From positions 186,001 through 250,000 of the forward strand of contig NZ_JBJQIK030000006.1 of assembly GCF_045984285.3 (NCBI RefSeq): a stretch of DNA of 64,000 bases, read 5' to 3'. The position numbers and the translations under genes were made by a program. Positions 16,995 through 26,578 of the stretch are shown here, one piece after another (the stretch's first letter is position 1; each line of letters starts with the position of its first letter). The notes under the pieces were generated by a model. The model did not search any database, had not been told where the DNA came from, and worked only from the letters and a program-made list of their open reading frames with translations. The DNA is from Rugamonas sp045984285. GTDB taxonomy: Bacteria > Pseudomonadota > Gammaproteobacteria > Burkholderiales > Burkholderiaceae_D.

Positions 16995-17753
16995 ATGCAA
17001 ATCAAGGACAATGTATTCATCATTACCGGCGGCGCTTCGGGACTGGGCGCGGCCAGCGCGCGCATGATCACGGCCGCAGGCGGCAAGGTGGTGCTGGCGG
17101 ACGTGCAGGCGGAAGCGGGCGAGAAGCTGGCCGCCGAACTGAATGGCGCTTTCGTGAAGTGCGACGTGACGTCGGAAGCGGATGCGCAGGCGGTGGTGGC
17201 GAAGGCGCTGTCGCTGGGCACCCTGCGTGGCCTGATCAACTGCGCCGGCGTGGCGCCTGCCATCAAGACCGTGGGCAAGGAAGGCCCGCATCCGCTGGAG
17301 AGCTTCCAGCGCACCATCAACATCAACCTGATCGGCACCTTCAATATGTGCCGCCTGGCGGCTGACGCCATGGGCAAGACCGAAGCGGCCGAACATGGCG
17401 AGCGCGGCGTGATCATCAACACGGCCTCCGTTGCCGCCTTCGACGGCCAGATCGGGCAGGCCGCCTACGCCGCCTCGAAGGCCGCCGTGGCAGGCATGAC
17501 GCTGCCGATGGCGCGCGACCTGTCGCGTAGCGGCATCCGCGTGATGACCATTGCGCCGGGCATCTTCGAAACGCCGATGCTGCTCGGCATGCCGCCGGAA
17601 GTGCAGGACGCGCTGGGCAAGATGGTGCCGTTCCCGCCGCGCCTGGGCAAACCGGAGGAATACGCGCAGCTGGCCAGGGCCATCATCGAAAACGTGATGC
17701 TGAACGGCGAAACCATCCGCCTGGACGGCGCTATTCGCATGCAGCCGAAATAA
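16995..17753 (+). CDS. SDR family, 3-hydroxyacyl-CoA dehydrogenase type 2-like
   Basis: A 252-residue short-chain dehydrogenase resembling HSD10 / type-2 3-hydroxyacyl-CoA dehydrogenases. It shows TGGASGLGAA (NAD binding), INCAGVAPAIKT, the Tyr-x3-Lys YAASK and the diagnostic APGIFETPMLLGMP and VPFPPRLGKPEEYA segments, ending LDGAIRMQPK. It probably oxidises (S)-3-hydroxyacyl-CoA with NAD+ in beta-oxidation or isoleucine degradation. The ATG at 16995 follows AGAGGGA. It appears monocistronic: promoter and palindromic operator upstream, terminator downstream. Confidence 0.9.
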   Translation: MQIKDNVFIITGGASGLGAASARMITAAGGKVVLADVQAEAGEKLAAELNGAFVKCDVTSEADAQAVVAKALSLGTLRGLINCAGVAPAIKTVGKEGPHPLESFQRTININLIGTFNMCRLAADAMGKTEAAEHGERGVIINTASVAAFDGQIGQAAYAASKAAVAGMTLPMARDLSRSGIRVMTIAPGIFETPMLLGMPPEVQDALGKMVPFPPRLGKPEEYAQLARAIIENVMLNGETIRLDGAIRMQPK

Positions 17754-17774
17754 GGTAGGATGCAGGAGTCGTCG

Positions 17775-17804
17775 GTGCGCGGCCATGGCCGCGCACTTTG
17801 TTTT
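17775..17804 (+). terminator. terminator-like hairpin between SDR and ggt
   Basis: GTGCGCGGCCATGGCCGCGC followed by AC (17775-17796) is a perfect 22-bp palindrome, then TTTGTTTT. It probably ends the SDR transcript just before the ggt ribosome binding site. Confidence 0.7.
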
Positions 17805-17815
17805 CCGGAGACTCC

Positions 17816-19594
17816 ATGATCCAGCTGAAATCCCTCGCCCTTGGCGCCGCGCTGCTGTGCGCTGCCGCCATGCCTTCGCTGCACGCGCAGGAAGTCCTGC
17901 AGCGCGCCCCCGAAATCGCCACCGGCTACCAGGCCAAGGCCGGCGTTACCGCCCGCGACTACATGGTGGCCGCCGCCAATCCCCTGGCTTCCGACGCGGG
18001 CTACCAGATGCTCAAGCGCGGCGGCAGCGCGATCGACGCGGCCATCGCCACCCAGCTGGTGCTGACCCTCGTGGAGCCGCAATCGTCGGGCATCGGCGGC
18101 GGCGCCTTCATCATGTACTTCGACGGCAAGCGTATCCAGACCTTCGACGGCCGCGAAACCGCGCCTTCCGCCGCAACGGAAAAACTGTTCCAGACGCCTG
18201 ACGGCAAACCGATGCCGCGCATGGAAGGCCTGGTGGGCGGCCGCTCGACCGGCGCCCCCGGCGTGCTGCGCATGATGGAAATGGTGCACAGGCAGCACGG
18301 CAAGCTGCCATGGGCCATGCTGTTCGCACCGGCCATCAAACTGGCGGAGGAGGGCTTCGCCGTGTCGCCGCGCCTGAATGCGCTGGTCAGCAATGACCGT
18401 TACCTGGCGAAGGACCCGGTGGCGCGCGCCTACTTCTACAATGCGGAAGGCAAGGCCTGGCCGGTCGGCCATATCCTCAAGAACCCCGCGCTGGCGCGCA
18501 CCCTGCACGAGGTGGCGAAGAACGGCGCCGACGCTTTCTATACCGGCCGCATTGCCGCCGACATCGCGGCCAAGGTGGCGAGCCACCCGACCAATCCCGG
18601 CCTGCTGACCGCAGCCGATATCGCCGCCTACAAGCCGAAGGAACGCGAGCCGGTGTGCGCCGACTACCGCCAGTGGAAGGTGTGCGGCGCGCCGCCGCCA
18701 TCCTCGGGCGGCATCGCCATCGCCGAGATGCTGGGCATACTGGAAAACACGAAAATCGCCGAACACAAGCCGGTGAACGGCGTGCCGGACGCGGAAGCGA
18801 TCCACCTGTTCGCTGAAGCCGGCCGCCTGGCCTATGCAGACCGCAACCGCTATGTGGCCGATACCGATTTCGTGCCGCTGCCGGGCAAGGGCATCGCCTC
18901 GCTGCTGGACAAACGCTACCTGAGCCAGCGCGCGGCCCTGATCGGCGAGCGCTCGATGGGCCTGGCCCAGCCGGGCAAACCGGCCGAGCTGCAGGTGGCC
19001 TGGGGTTCGGACAAGGACAACGCCCGCCCATCCACCTCGCACCTGGTGGCGGTGGACCGCTTCGGCAACGGCCTGTCGATGACCACGTCGGTGGAAGACG
19101 CCTTCGGCTCGCGCCAGATGGTGGACGGCTTTATCCTGAACAACCAGCTGACCGACTTCTCCTTCGAATCCGCGGACGAAAATGGCCCGATCGCCAACCG
19201 CGTACAGGCCGGCAAGCGCCCGCGCAGCGCCATGTCGCCGACACTGGTATTCGACAAGGCCACGGGCAAGCTGGTGCTGGCCACCGGTTCGCCGGGCGGC
19301 TCGGCCATTATCAACTACGTGGCCAAGGTGCTGGTCGGCACGCTGGACTGGCAATTGGACGTGCAGCAGGCCATCAGCCTGCCCAACTTCGGCAGCCGCA
19401 ACGGTCCCACCGAGCTTGAAGCCGGCCGCATTCCGCCATCGGTGGCCGAGCAGCTGAAAGCGCGCGGCCACGACGTGCGCATCTTCGACCAGACTTCCGG
19501 TTTGCAAGGCCTGCAGCGCATCGAGCGCAACGGCCAGCCCCTGTGGTTCGGCGGCGCCGACCCCCGCCGCGAAGGCGCCGTCCGCGGCGACTGA
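17816..19594 (+). CDS. ggt: gamma-glutamyltransferase
   Basis: A 592-residue periplasmic gamma-glutamyltranspeptidase that hydrolyses or transfers the gamma-glutamyl group of glutathione. The signal peptide (LGAALLCAAAMPSLHAQ) is followed by the large subunit (GSAIDAAIATQLVLTLVEPQ, IGGGAFIMYFDG). Autoprocessing would occur before Thr407 in PSTSHLVAVD, aligned with the catalytic Thr of TTH in E. coli Ggt. The small subunit contains SPGGSAIINYVAKVL (oxyanion/substrate site). ATG 17816 has CCGGAG upstream. The TGA stop lies in the arm of an intergenic palindrome. Confidence 0.95.
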   Translation: MIQLKSLALGAALLCAAAMPSLHAQEVLQRAPEIATGYQAKAGVTARDYMVAAANPLASDAGYQMLKRGGSAIDAAIATQLVLTLVEPQSSGIGGGAFIMYFDGKRIQTFDGRETAPSAATEKLFQTPDGKPMPRMEGLVGGRSTGAPGVLRMMEMVHRQHGKLPWAMLFAPAIKLAEEGFAVSPRLNALVSNDRYLAKDPVARAYFYNAEGKAWPVGHILKNPALARTLHEVAKNGADAFYTGRIAADIAAKVASHPTNPGLLTAADIAAYKPKEREPVCADYRQWKVCGAPPPSSGGIAIAEMLGILENTKIAEHKPVNGVPDAEAIHLFAEAGRLAYADRNRYVADTDFVPLPGKGIASLLDKRYLSQRAALIGERSMGLAQPGKPAELQVAWGSDKDNARPSTSHLVAVDRFGNGLSMTTSVEDAFGSRQMVDGFILNNQLTDFSFESADENGPIANRVQAGKRPRSAMSPTLVFDKATGKLVLATGSPGGSAIINYVAKVLVGTLDWQLDVQQAISLPNFGSRNGPTELEAGRIPPSVAEQLKARGHDVRIFDQTSGLQGLQRIERNGQPLWFGGADPRREGAVRGD

Positions 19595-19655
19595 CACCAT
19601 GGGGTCAGGCACTGTGTCAGTATGACAGCAGGGGCCTGACCCCAAGGTGGCGCAG
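19591..19655. repeat. 65-bp palindromic intergenic repeat (family copy 3)
   Basis: The left arm CTGACACCATGGGGTCAGGC plus AC (19591-19612) is identical over 22 bases to the repeat at 1373. The right arm has GGGGCCTGACCCCA-A-GGTGGCGCAG (19631-19655), imperfectly complementary. The ggt stop codon TGA (19592-19594) is inside the left arm, as the KTSC stop is at 1374. Confidence 0.8.
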
Positions 19656-19683
19656 GCTGAGCACGCCGTGTTACCCTTAGTAA

Positions 19684-20853
19684 ATGGGACAGAAAAAGAA
19701 AACCGGCCTGATCATGACCGGCGGCGGCGCCCGTGCCGCCTACCAGATCGGGGTATTGCAGGCCATCTCGGAGATACTGTGGGAAGCGGGCTGGCCGCCT
19801 TCGCGTAATCCCTTCCAGATCATCTGCGGCACTTCGGCCGGCGCCATCAATGCCACCGCGCTGGCCTGCCGCGCCGATAACTTCGGCGAGGGCGTGCAGA
19901 CCCTGCTGGACGTCTGGAACAACATCACCGTCGACCAGGTCTACCGCGCCGATTCCATCGGCGTGCTGCGCTCCGGCGCGCGCTGGCTGTCCCTGCTGTC
20001 CTTCGGCTGGCTGCTGCGCAAGTGGCGCGCCGCGCCGCCCGCTTCGCTGCTGGACAACACGCCCCTGGTCAACCTGCTGCACCGCATGCTGGACCTGCCG
20101 CGCCTCGATACCGTGCTGCAGGAAGGCCTGCTGCATGCGCTGGCCGTTACCGCGTCGTCCTATACTGGCGGCCAGCACCTGACCTTCTACCAGACCGCCG
20201 CCGATATCGCGCCCTGGGTGCGCATGCAGCGCGTGGCCCTGCAGGACCAGATCGGCGTCGAGCACCTGCTGGCGTCGTCGGCGATTCCTTTCATCTTCCC
20301 GGCCACGCCGCTTTACCTCGGCGGCCACCGCGAATACTGCGGCGACGGTTCGATGCGCCAGCTGGCGCCGATCTCGCCCGCCATCCACCTCGGCGCCCAG
20401 CGCGTGCTGGTGATCGGCGCGGGACGCCTGACCGAGCCGCCGCGCGCCGCCACCGAGTCGGCCCGCTATCCGAGCCTGGCGCAGATTGCGGGCCATGCGA
20501 TGTCCTCGATCTTCCTCGACAGCCTGGCCGTCGATATCGAGCGCCTGAACCGCGTCAACGCCACGCTGTCGATGCTGCCGCCCGAGCTGCTGGAGAAAAC
20601 GCCGCTGCGGCCGGTGGAGCTGCTGGTGATTGCGCCGTCCGAGCGGCTGGACGATATCGCCTCGCGCCACGTGAGCAGCCTGCCGGCGCCGGTGCGCACC
20701 ATGCTGTCCGGGATCGGCGCCACCGAATCGCGCGGCTCTGCGCTGGCTTCCTACCTGCTGTTCGAGTCCGGCTACACCGGCGAGCTGATCAGCCTTGGCC
20801 AGCGCGATACCCACGCCCGCCGCGATGATGTGCTGGCCTTCTTTGCTTCGTGA
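19684..20853 (+). CDS. patatin-like phospholipase family protein
   Basis: A 389-residue patatin-fold lipid acyl hydrolase. The oxyanion loop TGGGARAAYQIGVL near residue 12 is followed by the nucleophile elbow GTSAG and the catalytic Asp in YCGDGSMRQLAP, forming a Ser-Asp dyad. No signal peptide is seen, so it probably acts on membrane lipids from the cytoplasm. The ATG at 19684 lacks a strong ribosome binding site but gives the family N-terminus. The downstream sensor kinase starts 17 bp after its stop, suggesting co-transcription. Confidence 0.9.
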   Translation: MGQKKKTGLIMTGGGARAAYQIGVLQAISEILWEAGWPPSRNPFQIICGTSAGAINATALACRADNFGEGVQTLLDVWNNITVDQVYRADSIGVLRSGARWLSLLSFGWLLRKWRAAPPASLLDNTPLVNLLHRMLDLPRLDTVLQEGLLHALAVTASSYTGGQHLTFYQTAADIAPWVRMQRVALQDQIGVEHLLASSAIPFIFPATPLYLGGHREYCGDGSMRQLAPISPAIHLGAQRVLVIGAGRLTEPPRAATESARYPSLAQIAGHAMSSIFLDSLAVDIERLNRVNATLSMLPPELLEKTPLRPVELLVIAPSERLDDIASRHVSSLPAPVRTMLSGIGATESRGSALASYLLFESGYTGELISLGQRDTHARRDDVLAFFAS

Positions 20854-20869
20854 TGGGGAACTGTTCAGC

Positions 20870-23800
20870 GTGCGTTCTTTTCTGATTGCTTCCCTGCTGG
20901 CCGGTGTGCTGGCCAGTGCCGCCGCCGCGCCGCCGCGCACCCTGCGTTTCGAGCAGCTCAATGTGGAGGACGGGCTGGCGCAGGAATCGGTGCTCGCCAT
21001 CGGGCAGGACCGCCAGGGTTTCATGTGGTTCGGCAGCCAGGCCGGCCTGTCGCGCTTCGATGGCTACCGCACCGTCATCTACCGCAACGCGGCGAACGAT
21101 CCGGATAGCCTGGCCGAGAACTGGGTGCGCGTGCTGCACTTCGACCCGCAGGGCCGCATGTGGCTGGGCACGGACGGCGGCCTTGACCGCTTCGATCCGC
21201 GCACCCGCAAATTCATCCACTACCTGCCGCAGGAGCCGGGCAGCCGGGGCAACGGCAACCGCCATGTGCGCGCCATCATCGATGACGGCGCGGGCAGCCT
21301 GTGGGTCGGCACCTCCGACGGCCTGCAGCGCTTCGATCCCGCGACCGGCCGCTTCACGATCTGGCATAGCGATCCGGCGCGCACCGACACGCTGGCGCAT
21401 GACCAGGTGAATTCGCTGGCGCTGGACAAGGCCGGGCGGCTGTGGATTGCCACGCCGGCCGGTGTGGACATGCTGGCGCCGGGCGCCGCCAACTTCCGCC
21501 ATTTCCAGGTGCGCGGCGCCGCAGGCCAGCCGATTGCTGTGCAGACGCTCCTGCTGGACAAGGAAGAGAACCTCTGGGTCGGCACCCATGCGGGCATGGA
21601 GCGCTGGAAGCTGCGCCCCGGTGTGGCCGAGCCGGAACGCGTGCGGCTCGGCGATGCCGAAGGGCTGCCGCCCGGCACCGTGATGAGCGCCTACCAGGAC
21701 AGCGACGGCATCATCTGGGTGGGCATGCGCAGCGAAGGCCTGTTCCGCTGGCGCGCGGGGGAAGGGCGCTTCGTGCGCTACCGCCACCAGGTGAGCGATT
21801 CCCACAGCCTGGCCGACAATTACGTCTCCTCGCTGTTCCGCGACCGGGCCGGCACTTTATGGGTCGGCACCTGGTACAACGGCGCCAGCCGGGTGGACCT
21901 TGCCAGCGGCGGCTTCGCACGCCTGGTGCGCGACCCGGACCAGCCGCAGTCCCTGAGCGACAACAAGGTGCGCGCCATCGTCGATGCGGGCGGCGGCAAG
22001 ATCTGGATCGGCAATAACGCGGGCCTGAACCTCTACGATCCGGTGAGCGGCGCCAACCAGATCTTCAATCACCACAGCCGGGGCACCACCTCGGATGAAA
22101 ACGTGACGGCCTTGTGGCGCGATGGCGGCGTGCTGTGGGTGGGCTACCGCAACGGTGTACGCCGTTTCGATATCGCGCGCGGCCAGTTCGGCGAATTGAT
22201 GCTCACGCGCGGCGACCCGGAAACCGACACCGTGCGCTATCTGTACGGCGACCGCAGCGGCATGCTGTGGGTGGCCACGCGCTACGGCCTGCACCAGATG
22301 GACCCCGTCACGGGCAAGGTGCGCACCTTCCGCCACGATCCGGCCGATGCCGCCACGCTGGCCGACAATACGGTGCGCCCGCTGCTGGAAGACAGCCAGG
22401 GCAACTTCTGGATCGGCACCTTCAACGGCCTGGACCTGCTGGACCGCAAGACGGGACGCTTCACGCACCACCGCCACAACCCGCAGGATCCGGCGAGCCT
22501 GAGCCATGACGAGGTGCACTACCTGTATGAAGGGCGCGACGGCGCGATCTGGGTGGGCACGGCCTCCGGCCTCAATCGCATGGAGCGCAACGGCAAGGGC
22601 GAAGTGCGTTTCCGCCGCTACCTGCGCAAGGACGGCCTGGCCGACGATTCGATTGCCGCCATCCTCGGCGACAAGCTGGGCCACCTGTGGCTCTCGACCA
22701 ATACCGGTATTTCGCGGCTGGACCTGGACAAGGGCACGGTGCGCAACTACACGGGCGCCGACGGCACCATCGAAGGCGCCTACTTCGATGGCTCCGCCAT
22801 GGAGGCGCCGGACAACACCCTGTATTTCGGCGGCTTCAATGGCATTACGGCCTTCGACCCGGTGGAGATCCGCGAGAACAGCATTGTGCCGGCCGTCGCC
22901 ATCACGGACTTCCAGGTCTTCAATAAGACGCTCAAGCCGGGACAGCCCAGCGAAGGCGGCACGCTGCTCCGGCATGCCATCGAATACACGGACAAGATCA
23001 CGCTGGGCCAGCAGGACGCCGTGTTCTCATTCGAGTTCTCTGCACTGCACTACGCGGCGCCGCAGCGCAACCGCTTCGCCTACCAGCTGCAGGGCTTCGA
23101 CAAGGAATGGGTGGTCACGGATGCGGGCAAGCGCTTTGCCACCTATACCAACCTGGACCCCGGCCATTACACCTTCCGCGTGAAGGCCGCCAACAAGGAC
23201 GGCATCTGGACCGAGCACCCGGCCACGCTGGAAGTCACCATCATGCCGCCGTTCTGGAAAAGCTGGTGGTTCCGCACGGTGATCGGCCTGCTGGCGCTGG
23301 GCGGCGGCTTCGGCCTGTACCGCGCGCGGGCGCAGGTGCAGCGCGCGCTGCGTTCGCGCCTGGAACAGCAGGTCAGCCTGCGCACCTCGGAAGTGGAACA
23401 GAAGAACCGCCTGCTGCAGCAGCAGAAGCAGGAACTGGAGCAGCGCGACGAGCGCCTGAGCCAGGCCAAGCAGAAGGCGGAAGACGCCACGCGCCAGAAG
23501 TCCGAGTTCCTCGCCAATATGAGCCACGAGATGCGCACGCCGCTGGCGGGCGTGATCGGCATGCTGGGCTTTGCGCTGCGCGACGAAACGCTGCAGGAGT
23601 CCACCCGCGAACAGATAGAGCGCGGCCAGGCCAATGCCCAGTCCCTGCTGTCCATCATTAACGACCTGCTGGACTTCTCGAAGATCGAGGCCGGCAAGCT
23701 GACCATCGAGAACATCGACTTCGCGCTGGCGGGCACGGTGGAGAATGTGGTCAGCCTGTTCGAAGAACAGGCCGCTGCGCACAGCGTCGGTTTCCGCGTG

Positions 23801-25063
23801 GAGTTCGGGCCTGGCCTGCCGCCCTTCGTGGTGGGCGACCCCACGCGCCTGCGCCAGGTGCTGGTGAACCTGGTCGGCAATGCCTTCAAGTTCACGCAGC
23901 GCGGCCACGTCACGCTGCGCGTGGAACGGATCAGCGACGGCAGCGGCAACTGCGCCGAAGGCTGCAATATGATCCGCTTCTCGGTGCACGATACAGGCAT
24001 CGGCATTCCGGAAGAAGAGCTGCCGCGCCTGTTCGAGAAGTTCGAGCAGGCCGACGCCACCACCACGCGCCGCTATGGCGGGACCGGACTTGGCCTGGCC
24101 ATCTGCCGCCAGCTGGTGGAGCTGATGAACGGCGACATCACGGCCGTGAGCCAGCCTGGCAAGGGCAGCATCTTCACCTTCACGCTGCCGCTGCCGGACG
24201 GCGTGCCGCCGCCGCTGGTGCCGCACGTGCCGCGCGAGCCGCACAGCCACCAGCTCAAGGTGCTGTGCGCGGAAGACTTCCCGACCAATCAGATCATCGT
24301 GCGCATGATGCTGGAAGACCTGGGCCACAAGGTCGATATCGCGGGCAATGGCGCGCTGGCCGTGGCGGCCTGCGCCAACACGCGCTATGACCTGATCCTG
24401 ATGGACGGCCGCATGCCGGAGATGGATGGCCCGACGGCCACGCGCCTGATCCGCGCCGGCGGCCCGCTGGAAGCGCCGGTGCGCGACCAGGAGCTGATGA
24501 TCATCGCGCTGACCGCCAACGCCAGCGAGGAAGACCGCAGCCGCTACCTGGCGGCCGGCATGGACGACTTCCTCACCAAGCCGATCGACGAGGCGGCGCT
24601 GCACTACCAGCTGAGCCGCGCCATCGAACGCCAGCTGCAGCGCGGCATTGTGCTGCCCATCATGCCGCGCCGCGGCACGCCGGCGCGGCCCACGATTGCG
24701 GAGCTGGATGCGATGTTCGGCGTGGTCACTACCGCGCTGCCGGAGCGCACGCATTCCGGCAGCCCGGATGAAGCGGTGGGCGCACTGCGCCTGCGCCTGC
24801 GCGACGCCTTCATTGCCGACCTGCCGGCCCGCCTGGACGAACTGGATGCGGCGCTGGCAGCCGCCGATGCCGACGCGGCAGGGCGCCTGTTCCACGGCAT
24901 GAAGGGCAGCGCGGCCTATCTGGGCGCGGAAGACCTGCAGAATCTGTGCGCCGAACTGGAACGCGCCGCCGACCGCGCATTGTGGCCCGCCATCCGCCAC
25001 AAGCTGCCGCGCCTGCACCAGATGCTGAGCCGGATCGTCACGCCTGCGGGCAAGGAGATGTAG
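20870..25063 (+). CDS. hybrid sensor histidine kinase with two-component regulator propellers
   Basis: A 1397-residue hybrid kinase. A signal sequence (SFLIASLLAGVLASAAAA) leads to a periplasmic sensor with 14 blade motifs of the type WxGTxxGLxRFD (first WFGSQAGLSRFDG, last YFGGFNGITAFDP), fitting two seven-bladed Reg_prop propellers, then a Y_Y_Y domain (AYQLQGFDKEWV). A membrane helix (WWFRTVIGLLALGGGF) and coiled coil lead to HisKA (His886 in NMSHEMRTPL), HATPase_c (DTGIGIPEEEL, GGTGLGLAI), a receiver (Asp1179 in LMDGRMPEMDG) and an HPt domain (His1342 in FHGMKGSA). The GTG at 20870 is preceded by GGGGA and gives the signal peptide directly. Such sensors often detect poly/oligosaccharides; the ligand here is unknown. 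Confidence 0.93.
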   Translation: MRSFLIASLLAGVLASAAAAPPRTLRFEQLNVEDGLAQESVLAIGQDRQGFMWFGSQAGLSRFDGYRTVIYRNAANDPDSLAENWVRVLHFDPQGRMWLGTDGGLDRFDPRTRKFIHYLPQEPGSRGNGNRHVRAIIDDGAGSLWVGTSDGLQRFDPATGRFTIWHSDPARTDTLAHDQVNSLALDKAGRLWIATPAGVDMLAPGAANFRHFQVRGAAGQPIAVQTLLLDKEENLWVGTHAGMERWKLRPGVAEPERVRLGDAEGLPPGTVMSAYQDSDGIIWVGMRSEGLFRWRAGEGRFVRYRHQVSDSHSLADNYVSSLFRDRAGTLWVGTWYNGASRVDLASGGFARLVRDPDQPQSLSDNKVRAIVDAGGGKIWIGNNAGLNLYDPVSGANQIFNHHSRGTTSDENVTALWRDGGVLWVGYRNGVRRFDIARGQFGELMLTRGDPETDTVRYLYGDRSGMLWVATRYGLHQMDPVTGKVRTFRHDPADAATLADNTVRPLLEDSQGNFWIGTFNGLDLLDRKTGRFTHHRHNPQDPASLSHDEVHYLYEGRDGAIWVGTASGLNRMERNGKGEVRFRRYLRKDGLADDSIAAILGDKLGHLWLSTNTGISRLDLDKGTVRNYTGADGTIEGAYFDGSAMEAPDNTLYFGGFNGITAFDPVEIRENSIVPAVAITDFQVFNKTLKPGQPSEGGTLLRHAIEYTDKITLGQQDAVFSFEFSALHYAAPQRNRFAYQLQGFDKEWVVTDAGKRFATYTNLDPGHYTFRVKAANKDGIWTEHPATLEVTIMPPFWKSWWFRTVIGLLALGGGFGLYRARAQVQRALRSRLEQQVSLRTSEVEQKNRLLQQQKQELEQRDERLSQAKQKAEDATRQKSEFLANMSHEMRTPLAGVIGMLGFALRDETLQESTREQIERGQANAQSLLSIINDLLDFSKIEAGKLTIENIDFALAGTVENVVSLFEEQAAAHSVGFRVEFGPGLPPFVVGDPTRLRQVLVNLVGNAFKFTQRGHVTLRVERISDGSGNCAEGCNMIRFSVHDTGIGIPEEELPRLFEKFEQADATTTRRYGGTGLGLAICRQLVELMNGDITAVSQPGKGSIFTFTLPLPDGVPPPLVPHVPREPHSHQLKVLCAEDFPTNQIIVRMMLEDLGHKVDIAGNGALAVAACANTRYDLILMDGRMPEMDGPTATRLIRAGGPLEAPVRDQELMIIALTANASEEDRSRYLAAGMDDFLTKPIDEAALHYQLSRAIERQLQRGIVLPIMPRRGTPARPTIAELDAMFGVVTTALPERTHSGSPDEAVGALRLRLRDAFIADLPARLDELDAALAAADADAAGRLFHGMKGSAAYLGAEDLQNLCAELERAADRALWPAIRHKLPRLHQMLSRIVTPAGKEM

Positions 25064-25783
25064 ATGAAGGTGCTGGTGATTGACGATGACGTGGTGTCGC
25101 GCATGGTGCTGATGCACCTGATCGACAGCTGCGGCAAGTTCGAGATTTTTGAGGCGGAAGACGGCGCCGATGCATGGCAGCAGCTGGAAGACGGGCTGCG
25201 CCCCGCGATCTGTTTCTGCGACCTGCGCATGCCGCGCCTGTCGGGCATCGAGCTGCTGCAGCGCGTGCGCGGCGTGCCGGCAATGCAGGAGATTCCCTTT
25301 GTGCTGGTGTCATCGGCCAATGACCGCGAGACGGTGCAGCAGGCCACGCAGGCCGGCGCGGCGGGCTATATCGTCAAGCCCTTCCAGGCCGACCAGGTGC
25401 GCGGGCATCTGGAAGGCTTCCTGAATGAAGCGCTGAGCGGCTACCGCCACGTGGCGGAACAACCGCAGGCGACCGGCGAACGGCTCGACATCGGCATGGA
25501 CCGCCTGCTGATTTACCTGAGCGGGTTCCAGCAGCAGCTGGCCACGGCAGGCATCGAGCTGGAAGTGCTGCTGGGGCAGGACGCGCAGGCCGACGCCCGC
25601 ACCCGGCTGGACAAGCTGCACACCGGCGCGCAGACCCTGGGCCTGACCGGCGCCGCCAATGCCCTGCGCGGCCTGCCTTCCGGCCCCCTGGCGCTGCCCG
25701 CGGTGCAGGCCGCCCTGGCCGACGCCACCCGCGCCGTGCTGCACCAGGCAGGGCTGGTGCGCGAGGCGCTGGCGCAGCACTAG
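25064..25783 (+). CDS. response regulator (receiver plus helical C-terminal region)
   Basis: A 239-residue protein with an N-terminal receiver domain: acidic pocket IDDD at residues 6-9, phosphoacceptor Asp53 (CFCDLRMP), conserved Ser/Thr (VLVSSAND) and Lys (YIVKPF). The C-terminal ~110 residues are helical with no DNA-binding motif recognised; they may be an HPt-like or protein-interaction segment (QTLGLTGAANALRGLP), but the His of an HPt is not evident. It begins on the base after the kinase stop, so it is co-translated and is the likely partner of that hybrid kinase's HPt domain. Confidence 0.88.
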   Translation: MKVLVIDDDVVSRMVLMHLIDSCGKFEIFEAEDGADAWQQLEDGLRPAICFCDLRMPRLSGIELLQRVRGVPAMQEIPFVLVSSANDRETVQQATQAGAAGYIVKPFQADQVRGHLEGFLNEALSGYRHVAEQPQATGERLDIGMDRLLIYLSGFQQQLATAGIELEVLLGQDAQADARTRLDKLHTGAQTLGLTGAANALRGLPSGPLALPAVQAALADATRAVLHQAGLVREALAQH

Positions 25784-25790
25784 CGAACCG

Positions 25791-26549
25791 TCAGGTTCCC
25801 AGGCCGCCGGACACGTTGATTGCGCCGCCTGTGATGTAGCCGCCGTTCGGTCCGGCCAGGAAGCTCACCGTGGCCGCCACTTCCTCCAGCGTGGCGATGC
25901 GGCGGATGGGGTGCAGGTCGAGCAGCGAGGCCGGCACCTCTTCGCCCAGCGCCTCGGTTGCCATATCGGTGGGCATCACGCCTGGCTGCACCACATTGAC
26001 GGTGATGTTGCGGCTGCCCAGGTCGCGCGCCAGGCCCCTCGCGTAGCCCGCAATGGCGGCCTTGCTGCCCGCGTAGTCGGAGACGCCGGCAAAGGGCACG
26101 ATGCTGCCGAGCAGGGAGCCGATGAAGATCACCCGGCCGCCGTCCGGCAGCACCGGTGCGGCCGCGCGGCTCAGCGCCACCGGTCCCATCACGTTGACCT
26201 GCCACTGCCGGTCGAGATTGACCGTATCGAGGGCAGGATCGCCCACCGGCTTGCCCTGCACGGCGATCGCCGCGTTATTGACCAGGATGTCGAGCTTGCC
26301 GAAATGCGCCAGCACCTCGTCGACCAGCGGCTTCGCCGCCGCCATATCGGCCTGGTCGGCGCGGAAGGCATGCGCCCGCACGCCCCTGGCCTTCAGCTTT
26401 TCAACCACGGCTTCCGCCTTTCCGGCCGAGGCCACGTAGGTGATGGCCACATCGGCGCCCTGGTCTGCGAGGGCCTCGGCGATCGCAGTGCCCAGCCCGC
26501 GGGAACCTCCGGTGACGAGAGCAACTTTGCCTTTCAATACGTTCGACAT
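25791..26549 (-). CDS. SDR family oxidoreductase
   Basis: A 252-residue classical SDR: VTGGSRGLGTAIAEAL near the N-terminus, NNAAIAV, the Tyr-x3-Lys YAGSK and the C-terminal GGAINVSGGLGT. The start at 26549 (MSNVLKGK) has AAGGA just upstream; an upstream in-frame ATG at 26579 would lie in the regulatory palindrome. It is divergent from a TetR regulator that probably represses it. It is convergent with the response regulator gene, with only 7 bp between stops. The substrate is unknown; a role in carbonyl or quinone reduction would fit TetR control. Confidence 0.9.
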   Translation of the reverse strand: MSNVLKGKVALVTGGSRGLGTAIAEALADQGADVAITYVASAGKAEAVVEKLKARGVRAHAFRADQADMAAAKPLVDEVLAHFGKLDILVNNAAIAVQGKPVGDPALDTVNLDRQWQVNVMGPVALSRAAAPVLPDGGRVIFIGSLLGSIVPFAGVSDYAGSKAAIAGYARGLARDLGSRNITVNVVQPGVMPTDMATEALGEEVPASLLDLHPIRRIATLEEVAATVSFLAGPNGGYITGGAINVSGGLGT

Positions 26550-26578
26550 TGGAATCCTTTCTCTATGCTGTTTTATCA

